From JBBIPA01 sp963775935 (GTDB lineage: Bacteria; Chloroflexota; Dehalococcoidia; GIF9; UBA5629), in assembly GCA_963775935.1 (NCBI GenBank), contig CAVZKR010000003.1:323022-387021 (forward strand): a stretch of DNA of 64,000 nt. Direction: 5' to 3'. Under the pieces are notes generated by a model, which saw only the letters and a program-made list of their open reading frames with translations, made no database searches and had not been told where the DNA came from. Made by a program: the position numbers and the translations under genes. This document shows positions 17,172-25,000 of the stretch, one piece after another. How positions within the stretch are numbered: the first letter of the stretch is position 1; each line of letters starts with the position of its first letter.

Positions 17172-18603
17172 CAAAGTCAGAGTTCGTTTTGCTCCCAGCC
17201 CTACCGGCTACCCCCATCTGGGCAATATCAGAACAGCGTTGTTCAACTGGCTTTTTGCCCGCCACCACAACGGCACTTTTATCCTGCGCATTGAAGACAC
17301 CGATGTCGCCCGAAAGGTAGATGGGGCGGTGGAAATGATTATGGAAAGCCTGCGTTGGCTAAAGCTTGACTGGGACGAAGGACCCTATTTCCAATCGCAG
17401 CGTCTGAAACATTATCACGACGCAGCTAACGAGCTGGTGAAACGGGATGCAGCGTACCTCTGCTACTGCTCTTCGCAGAGATTGGAGGCATTACGCCAGG
17501 AGCAGATGAGCCGCAAGCAACCGCCGGGCTATGACCGCCATTGCCGTAATCTCACACCTGAGCAAAAGAAAGAAATGGAAACAAGTGGCATTACCCCCGT
17601 AGTACGGTTCAAGTCACCGCTGGAAGGTCAAACCTCATTTCATGATTTGATACGCGGCGAAATAGTCTTTGAAAACAGCACTCTGGATGACTTCGTGCTC
17701 CTCAAGTCTGACGGCTACCCCACCTACCACCTGGCAAATATAGTTGACGACCACATGATGCAAATCTCCCATGTCCTCAGAGCTGATGAGTGGCTATCGA
17801 GCACACCCCGCCATACCCTGCTTTACCGTGCTCTGGAATGGCAACCACCACAGTTCGCTCACCTGCCCATGATACTAGGACCAGACCGCTCCAAGCTGAG
17901 CAAACGCCACGGAGCTACCGCCATTAACGAATATAAAGAACAGGGATACCTGGCCGAGGCAATGATTAACTTCCTGGCTCTGCTCGGTTGGTCGCTGGAC
18001 GATAAGACAGAGCTGATGAACCAGCAGGATATCACCAACAATTTTTCCCTGGAGCGGGTCAGCAAAACCGCCGCCGTGTTCAACAAAGACAAACTGGATT
18101 GGATGAACGGAGTCTACATCCGCAACTTAAGCCCTGCTGATTTTGCCAGCCAGGCGATTCCTTTCCTGGAGAAGAATCTGCCCGAGACCATCAAGCGACC
18201 ATTGGATATTGACTACCTGCGCAGCATCATGCCACTTATCCAGGACAGAGCCAAGACATTGACCGAGATTCCCCAGCTCATAGATTTTTTCTTCATTGAA
18301 AACCTGGACTATGATGCCAGCATGCTCCTGCACAAAATAGAAAAAACACAGGCAGTTCAGGCGCTTCAGACCACACTGACACGAATGGAAGGTACCAATA
18401 GCTGGACTACAGAACTACTGGAAACAACCCTGCGCCCTCTCGCCGAAGAGCTTAACCTCAAAACCGGCGTGTTCTTCGGTCTGCTGCGCACCACCACCAC
18501 CGGCAGAACCGCAGCTCCACCCCTGTTCCAGACCATGGAAGTGCTGGGTAAAGACCGCTGCTTCAAACGCCTCAACTCAGCCCTGGAAAAACTCGCAGCC
18601 TAG
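17155..18603 (+). CDS. gltX: Glutamyl-tRNA synthetase
   Basis: A 482-residue class I synthetase that charges tRNA-Glu. The HIGH-equivalent motif is in FAPSPTGYPHLGNIRTALF and the KMSKS-equivalent is DRSKLSKRHGA (about residue 245). The C-terminal anticodon-binding region is present. The start is a TTG 4 bp after AGGAGGAAA, overlapping the end of the RDD gene. Whether it also charges tRNA-Gln (non-discriminating) cannot be decided here. Confidence 0.96.
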   Translation: MAIPDSKVRVRFAPSPTGYPHLGNIRTALFNWLFARHHNGTFILRIEDTDVARKVDGAVEMIMESLRWLKLDWDEGPYFQSQRLKHYHDAANELVKRDAAYLCYCSSQRLEALRQEQMSRKQPPGYDRHCRNLTPEQKKEMETSGITPVVRFKSPLEGQTSFHDLIRGEIVFENSTLDDFVLLKSDGYPTYHLANIVDDHMMQISHVLRADEWLSSTPRHTLLYRALEWQPPQFAHLPMILGPDRSKLSKRHGATAINEYKEQGYLAEAMINFLALLGWSLDDKTELMNQQDITNNFSLERVSKTAAVFNKDKLDWMNGVYIRNLSPADFASQAIPFLEKNLPETIKRPLDIDYLRSIMPLIQDRAKTLTEIPQLIDFFFIENLDYDASMLLHKIEKTQAVQALQTTLTRMEGTNSWTTELLETTLRPLAEELNLKTGVFFGLLRTTTTGRTAAPPLFQTMEVLGKDRCFKRLNSALEKLAA

Positions 18604-18630
18604 TGAAACAAACTGTCATTGGCATCCACA

Positions 18631-18658
18631 TTGACACAATCATGATATATAATATAAT
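18631..18658 (+). promoter_or_regulatory. Promoter of the hicBA module
   Basis: TTGACA (18631-18636), a 16-bp spacer and TATAAT (18653-18658), 26 bp before the hicB start. Both hexamers are perfect consensus matches, as expected for an autoregulated toxin-antitoxin operon. Confidence 0.7.
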
Positions 18659-18683
18659 GAATACATAAAGAGGACTGAAATAT

Positions 18684-18929
18684 ATGAAAGAGGTATTACT
18701 TGCTCTCCAAATAGAATCCTTACCTGAAGGCGGATTCTTAGCCACAAGTGATGAGTTACCTGGATTAGTGGCACAAGGTAGAACCATCGCCGAAACTCTG
18801 GAAATTGCCCAGGATGTAGCACAGAAGCTTATCGAATCCTACCAGGAGCATGGCGATGAACTTCCCGTCTCGCTTCGAGCTGGTACTCCAGCTACTGGGG
18901 AAGTCCGCATCCCGGTGAGTGTTTCCTGA
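18684..18929 (+). CDS. hicB: HicB-family antitoxin
   Basis: An 81-residue protein with the HicB partial RNase H-like fold: GGFLATSDELPGLVAQGRT then ETLEIAQDVAQKLIESYQEHGDELP. No C-terminal DNA-binding domain is evident, so it is the short form of HicB. GAGG precedes the ATG. Its TGA overlaps the start of hicA (TGATG), a coupling that supports a type II toxin-antitoxin pair. Confidence 0.88.
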   Translation: MKEVLLALQIESLPEGGFLATSDELPGLVAQGRTIAETLEIAQDVAQKLIESYQEHGDELPVSLRAGTPATGEVRIPVSVS

Positions 18930-19153
18930 TGTCGAGGCTTGCTGGTTTTAGTATAGACGAAGTATTAAGAAAACTGCGTCATGCTGGTTTTGTGTTCGAC
19001 CGTCATGCTAAAGGAAGTCATGAAATCTGGTGGAACCCTCAAACACATGCACGCACTACTGTACCGCGTCATCCGGGTGACATACCTGAAGGAACACTGC
19101 GAGCCATTCTGGCGCAAGCCAGGATAAGTGTGGATGAATTTTTGAAACTGTAA
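18929..19153 (+). CDS. hicA: HicA-family mRNA interferase toxin
   Basis: A 74-residue protein with the HicA dsRBD-like layout: EVLRKLRHAGFVFDRHAKGSHEIW, in which the GSH motif holds the catalytic His, followed by TTVPRHPGDIPEGTLRAILAQ. HicA cleaves mRNA when not bound by HicB. All key residues look intact, so the module is probably active. It marks the left edge of the accessory block that continues to about 27.3 kb. Confidence 0.9.
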   Translation: MSRLAGFSIDEVLRKLRHAGFVFDRHAKGSHEIWWNPQTHARTTVPRHPGDIPEGTLRAILAQARISVDEFLKL

Positions 19154-19193
19154 CGGATTGATAGCATTCTACAAATCAGAGCTTTCTCCCCAA

Positions 19194-19225
19194 GTCGCCC
19201 CTCGCACGGGGGCGTGGATTGAAAC
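19194..19225 (+). repeat. Solitary CRISPR-type repeat (subtype I-C-like)
   Basis: A 32-bp unit that begins GTCGCCCC, contains the stem CGCCCC/GGGGCG, and ends GTGGATTGAAAC, the pattern and length of subtype I-C repeats. Only one copy exists; no second repeat or cas gene occurs in the window. The following 35 bases (19226-19260) have a plausible spacer length but no closing repeat. It looks like an array relic or a stand-alone repeat. Confidence 0.7.
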
Positions 19226-19260
19226 CACCTCTATCACACACAACTTCAAACCAAACAGCT

Positions 19261-19400
19261 AAAAGAGACTGCTGAAAAAGAGGTGCAGGAACCTTCCTGC
19301 CGAGGGTCTGGGGGTGTCCCCCAGCTTCCATATTCCCCCAAGACTGGGGGATAAAGGGGGTTGAAAATGACTAATTGCTGATTAGGAGCAGCTCATACGG
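19261..19400. repeat. Hairpin-rich repeat-like segment
   Basis: A G/C-rich segment with nested palindromes: GCAGGAACCTTCCTGC, CTGGGGGTGTCCCCCAG, and CCCCCAAGACTGGGGG. No coding frame is present. It resembles the degenerate interspersed repeats common in this lineage, but I see no second full copy in this window. Confidence 0.4.
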
Positions 19401-19416
19401 TGGGGACATCGAACTT

Positions 19417-20166
19417 TTACTTGCGTATTCTGTTCTTAACCGTGTTCCAGGAGTCAGTTATTAAGAAACTCTCATTCACATTTCGGAACATTTCCTCAAA
19501 TCGCCCCATCGGGATTGCAAAGGTAAGTGTATTGTCTGGAACGCATGGTCGCGCAGAGACATCAAACATACCCAACACACATCTCGGATTACTGGATTTG
19601 GACTCAGCAAGAGGATAACTTACTATCGAAGAACAGCCCGAGCCCATAGGCGCAATAACGCCATTCGGATCAGTTACATCAAAATTCGCCAGGGTGAACA
19701 GACCTGACAGGACATCTGGTACAGCAAAAAAGACGATTGCTACGGGTTCATCTTGCGCTAACAAATTATCCCATCGTTTAAATACAAGATACCTGGCAGG
19801 TGCTTTGAAAGGCGGATTATTTTTCAGATAGTCTCTAACTAATTCAGGTGATTTCTTATAGCGTTCTCCCTCCATCTTACCGGGAATGCCACATGACAGG
19901 AAGTATTCAAAATTTGGTCGCAATCTCTGTGAGAAACCTGTGTAGCGCTTACCTCCTGGACATCCCGGGCTTTCGGAACTGTAGACAAAAACATGTCCTT
20001 CTCTAACACGGTTCAAATTACAGATAAGGCAGCGATGCACATTTTTAGTGTCTTTGACGTCTTTCTCAGACACCTCACCGGCATAATAATATGCAACTGG
20101 CAACTCGGCCCCCGGGAGATACTTTTCCCACTGGTTTAAAAACGATTCTTTTAGCTGTTTTTTCAT
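19417..20166 (-). CDS. DUF169 family protein
   Basis: A 249-residue protein matching DUF169 (COG2043): ELPVAYYY near the N-terminus, a Cys-containing central part (HRCLICNLNRVREG and SPGCPGGKRYTGF), the FLSCGIPGKMEGERYKK strand, and GSGCSSIVSYPL near the C-terminus. Conserved cysteines suggest metal or cofactor binding, but the family's function is not known. It is isolated between a repeat region and a 584-bp gap, and reads toward the hicBA module. Confidence 0.85.
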   Translation of the reverse strand: MKKQLKESFLNQWEKYLPGAELPVAYYYAGEVSEKDVKDTKNVHRCLICNLNRVREGHVFVYSSESPGCPGGKRYTGFSQRLRPNFEYFLSCGIPGKMEGERYKKSPELVRDYLKNNPPFKAPARYLVFKRWDNLLAQDEPVAIVFFAVPDVLSGLFTLANFDVTDPNGVIAPMGSGCSSIVSYPLAESKSSNPRCVLGMFDVSARPCVPDNTLTFAIPMGRFEEMFRNVNESFLITDSWNTVKNRIRK

Positions 20167-20750
20167 TGCAACTTCGTCCTCTAATGGTCATTTATCTTTT
20201 TCACTGGCGATTATAATGCTACTTGGCAAAACCTCTTAAACTAAATGGCACCGAGAGACAATTCCTCAATCTGCTTATATTGAATACCGAAACACGTATC
20301 TTCTGAATGATAGACATTCGGATTATTAATGTCAATCGAGGTGAACATTTGTCAGAATTGTTTAACTTGAAGAGCATCGGTCTTCGGATGATGAGCCCAA
20401 TATCAGTCCTATTCCGTTATATACTGTTTAATACAATCCTATAGAGGAGCCTTTTTACAATTAGCACAGCTGTTACCACCGCGCGCGGCAAGGGGAGTGT
20501 CAAAACAACATGAGAACCAGTGTATACAGAAACGACCTCTATTGCTACTTAGTTAAGGGGGATGCGTATTAGATAAACTATCTCCTAAGAACTCATTCAC
20601 CGTATTCTACAGACTTTTATCAAATATGTATGCCCGATAGAATTCTTCTCCGGTTGAACTGACGCATCATCCCTACCTTAAGCAAAGTAACTTAATATCA
20701 GTGTATGATAAAATGTTGTGCGCAGGATATTCATGTGGAGGTATTAGACG
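20167..20750. other. Non-coding stretch, nothing recognised
   Basis: About 584 bp without a convincing frame on either strand. I see no rRNA, tRNA, riboswitch or array. A GGAGG near 20735 belongs to the following gene. The rest may be decayed accessory DNA. Confidence 0.5.
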
Positions 20751-20996
20751 GTGGTTGAATTTAAAGAAATAGGTAGAATAAAAATAAGCGCTTCATCTGA
20801 TATTGTATTAAGTAGTGTAGTTGATAGTGAAGGGCGATTAGCTGGTTACTCGATAAGTAAATTCGTTACAACAGATAAATATACGGGTTTTACGAAAAGC
20901 ATTTTGATATCTGCGGACAGACTTCATGAGTTTCTTGCTCTGTTCCCTACAGAAAAGCTCGAGGAATCGTTAAGGTTGAAAGGTAGAGATGGTTGA
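20751..20996 (+). CDS. Small PC4/YdbC-like protein, possible ssDNA-binding
   Basis: An 81-residue frame starting with GTG behind TGGAGGT. The pattern of beta strands (IGRIKISASSDIVLSSVV, GYSISKFVTTDKYTGF) followed by a final helix (SADRLHEFLALFPTEKL) fits the transcriptional coactivator PC4/YdbC fold, whose members bind single-stranded DNA. This is a fold-level inference from pattern. It lies upstream of the converging giant helicase locus. Confidence 0.5.
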   Translation: MVEFKEIGRIKISASSDIVLSSVVDSEGRLAGYSISKFVTTDKYTGFTKSILISADRLHEFLALFPTEKLEESLRLKGRDG

Positions 20997-21122
20997 TTCA
21001 GTAAACTTGGGGACTAAAATGTCTTTAATCAAATAACTGTAATTAATATTGGTACCATAGCTGTTGAAGGAGAAATAGATATAAATAGTCAACAATATGG
21101 ATATCACTATCAAGCTATCTGA
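20989..21122 (+). pseudogene. Possible frameshifted small gene overlapping the PC4-like gene
   Basis: An ATG at 20989 overlaps the stop of the previous gene. The frame is coding-like for ten codons, then continues in the -1 frame after AAAA near 21018 as ITVINIGTIAVEGEIDIN to a TGA at 21120. Joining the frames gives about 44 residues. Weak evidence; it could be chance. Confidence 0.25.
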
Positions 21123-21160
21123 TGAGTTATAATCTGGAATCAGATATCTTAATTATGATA

Positions 21161-22003
21161 TTACTTAAACCCTAACTTCTTCGCTTTTTCAATGAGCTCT
21201 ATAGTCAAAGGTTGCAGATGTTTTGGAAAAGGCCATCTATTGCGAACAACGTTTATTATCGAAAAAATATCATTCAATTCGTTATTAGTTAATAATCCTG
21301 TCTTTTTACCCCATTGTGCCATTTTCTCATAAAACTCAGGCGGCTGGTTGAACACATTTGGCTTCAGAGTTGCCCCCATATCTTTTTCGAATACTAAATT
21401 TCCCTGCTTTTTATCCTTAGTAGTGGAGTCATAGCTGTCTTTCTCGGTATCCTTATTGCCAGTTTTTGCCACATGGTGCGCCTCTGCTTTATGCTGAGCT
21501 GTATCCCCTTTCCTTTCTGTGGTTGGATGGCTTTCGCCTTTAAAACCAATTTTGGATTCGTTCTCAGGTACACGAACCATTCCGAAGGATTCTATTAGCT
21601 TACCCTGATTGAGTAATTCGCGTATTATATCATTGAGAATTTCAGTTATCCGACCGCCTGTTCTATTAAATCCTAGCCTTCTGGCTACATCAACCATGAG
21701 ATCGCTCTGTGGGATTCCAAGCATTGCTTTAACGATAGTTATTATAATCGTTTTGAGTTCAGTTGGCGGGATGTGTTCAATGTTCCCATCTACAGGAAGA
21801 CGCGGCGCCCTGTGAAGTTGTTCATCTAATATCCAAATGAAGGCCCCATTATTTTTAACTTTGCCATTCTTACAAGCAGCTTGAATAGCTTGATCAATGT
21901 TATCCCTGGTGCTAGATCGGACATGTCCCATATCATAATACTGACGTATGCGTTCAATAACTGACGTTTTTATGCAATGGACCCTCAATCTTAGCAACTT
22001 CAT
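21161..22003 (-). pseudogene. C-terminal DUF3320-type part of the giant helicase, displaced by a frameshift
   Basis: A 280-codon frame that continues the helicase at 21954-27236 in the +1 frame. The join is near 21972: the upstream frame reads KIEGPLHKNVSY then stops, while skipping one base gives KNV-VIERIRQYYDMG, which continues the DUF3320 helical domain. A second helical repeat follows (LMVDVARRLGFNRTGGRI). A Lys/Asp-rich linker (about residues 165-210) leads to a C-terminal helix bundle. It is unlikely to be an independent gene: its own start lies inside the helicase frame and has no ribosome binding site. A sequencing error could also explain the break. Confidence 0.75.
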
Positions 22004-25000
22004 AAATAATGCGTATAAGCCTCTCCGTTGTCTCGTTTCGCAATTCTACATCCCATTTAGATCTGGGAATATTAGCCTTTTCATATTTTTCAAGGTGAAT
22101 ATCTATGGATTTTTGAGGGTTGATTTCAACAAGGTTTTCATCTGAGTTCAACGCTTCTAAACTTGATTCATTGTTGCTCGAATTAAACATAGCTAGGTTA
22201 TTATCAAGCGTAGTTCCAGCTCGTGCCACGGCGATAGCCTTCTCAATTCTTTCTAATTCGGCTTTTGGGTTCCGAATCCATGCAGTTGACCAAACTCGGT
22301 GTATTTTCCACCCTAGGCCTTCCAATACTTGCTGTCTTAACCAGTCACGATCACGGGCTGCTGGAGCGCTGTGGTAGACCCAACCATCACATTCAATACC
22401 CAAATCGCATTTATCGCCGCTTTCAGAAAGGACAGCTAGGTCAATGCTATATCCTGCTGCTCCAACCTGATTGGAAACCTTATAACCCCTTGCTATGAGT
22501 GCCTGCTGTACAGCTGCCTCAAACGGTGACTCTGGTTCTGCTGTGGGATTTATGATTTTGTGCCCTTCGAAATATTGGTTGGGATCAGCGGCATATTCGA
22601 GATAAAGTTTCAGGAATTTGGCTCCTTGCTGTTGAGAATGGATGTCACTGGCCTTCAGTGAGTGTACGAGGTCAACTCGTTGTCTCGCCCGGCTTATAAC
22701 AACATTTAGACGTCGCTCTCCTCCTTCGATATTTAATGGCCCAAAACGATTAGGTGTAGCACCTGACTCAACCGTTGGCCCATAGCCGATGCTGATAATC
22801 ATATGATCCCGCTCATCGCCTTGCACGTTTTCCAAATTTTTAATAAAGATAGGTTCGTCTTTCCTTTCGTTGAAACGCTCATCCAAGTCACGCTCTAGAA
22901 TTCTGCGTTCCTCAATCAACCGCTCGATTAGATCTGATTGTGACCGTGACAAAGCAACTACACCAAGGCTTTCCCCCACTGGACGTGTACGTAAGTGCTC
23001 AAAGACAAGATCCACTACGCGGTCTGCCTCCTTTCGGTTGGTGCAGGTAGCCCCGGCATCATATCGACCATCAGGAACAAATATATCGTGTACTCCATAC
23101 CATGTATTATTAATGCGTGGACTAGGAAAAGTAAGGAGATAATCCTCATAAAAATGGTGATTAGAAAAGCGGATGAGACTTTCATCTCTACTTCGATAAT
23201 GGACATTTAGCTTTGCTGGATTAAATAACTGACCTTCTAACTGTACAGCAGCATCTAGTATGCTTTCTCTACCTGCAAATAGGTTTGCCATTGTATCCTC
23301 AGATTCTTCATCGAAGTCAAATTCTTCTTCCAAGGAATGGCGCCAGAAGCTGCTTGGAGGTAATTGCTTTTGATCTCCGGCAAGAATCAATTGATTCCCG
23401 CGGAGGATGGCAGGAATAGCGTCCTCTGGAAAGATTTGGGATGCTTCGTCAAAGATCACGACATCGAAGCTTAGTGTCTCTGACTCGACTTCCGAAAATG
23501 GAAGAAATTGACTAATAGCAAGGGGACTTACCATAATGCATGGTTTCAATGTTTTGATTAGATGTGGAATTGTTCGAAATAGTTTCCTAACTGGCCACTG
23601 GCGTCGTCGCTTGCTTAGCTCGCCACGCAGAATACCTAGCGCGCTTCCTTTGGCAGAGGTTGCGGTTGAGTTTGGATATCGCTCGTACACTTTCTTTCGC
23701 ACCATATTTTGTGCTGCAAACGAAAGTTGTGTATCCAATTCTTTGAACTTAGAGATAATGTTCCCATGTTCTAATGCCATAAACCGAGAGAGCAAGCTCT
23801 CTTGTTTATAGATATAGTCAATCCATTCCCCTAACACTCGACGTTCAATTATTCTTGGAATAAGCTCGCTTTCCTCGGTTGTACACCGTATAAGTTCAAC
23901 AGTATCAGGACCAATAATCTGATCAAATTCTCCGATTGTAGCTTGGAATAGCAGCCAGTCACTAGCTGAGTCTGCGTCATTAAAAAGTTCTTTTGACCAT
24001 TGCTTTATTTGATCGAACTTGGCCTGTGGCCATGATTCCCATGGTCCACCTTGTAGGTCATAATCTTCCTTAAGGGATTTAGTTAGTGCCATGAACTGTT
24101 GGAGAACATCAGTAGCCGACTTAGCCATTGCTATATATATCGCCTGAGCTTCAGGCTGCTCTGCTTTAGATAGTAGAGTCGGGGTAAGTTCGTTTGATGA
24201 TACATTGATAAGTAAATCTTCGGCCCAAGTTAGGCAGTTAAAGATGTCGGTCCAGTCAGTATCAAATCCTTTAAAACGAGCCTCGAAGTTGGCTTGCATC
24301 GTTTCCTGAACTTGCAAATGCTCTTGTTCTAGTTTACATAGCCTTGCGCCCCAACTCATCAATAATTGTAAGGCTTGTAAGTCCTTAATTTCCTTACGAG
24401 TAGTGGTAATAGGTATTCTTACTTTGTTTTCAATCCGTTCTGTAGTCGTTATGGCGTTTAGCGCCAGATTTTCCAAAGAAAGCAGTGATATTTTGTCTTT
24501 CTTAATTTGCTTAACTAAACCAGAGTCTAGATTATCATCAAGCAAAGCCTGAAGTTCAGCGGATACTTGCTCTAGGGTATTAGACAACTCCTGTGAATAG
24601 CGAGAAGTATCTTCTTCGGTCAGGAGTTGCGGTATATGTGTTTTTCTCTTGCCCAAGCCTTTAAGGATCTCCTGAACATTATGAAGATGTCGCAATACTA
24701 TGTCCCATTCAGTATTTCGCCCCGCACAACGAGTGCCCAAAGCCGACTCTAGTTCAACTGCCAATTCTTCCCATGTCTTTCGTTTCTTTTTTAGCTTTAG
24801 TATTTCCTCCACGATCTTAGCCTCTTGAGCGAATGATACTTTGTTATAGGCATGTCGGAACATTTGAATACGCTTTCGATCGCTCCAATAATTTCTAGAT
24901 ATGAAACGCCGCAGAGGACTTTGGTAGGTTGTCCTGTAGCGAAGTAACATTTTTTCGTCAACTAGGTCTATAATGTCGGGTTCAAACTCTGAAAAAAGAT

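Noticed and set aside
19194..19260. CRISPR array
   Set aside because: Only one repeat is present and there are no cas genes.
21960..21980. Programmed -1 frameshift at the A5 run in the helicase
   Set aside because: The shift needed to restore the frame is +1, and the run read in frame is T-AAA-AAC, not an X-XXY-YYZ slippery heptamer.
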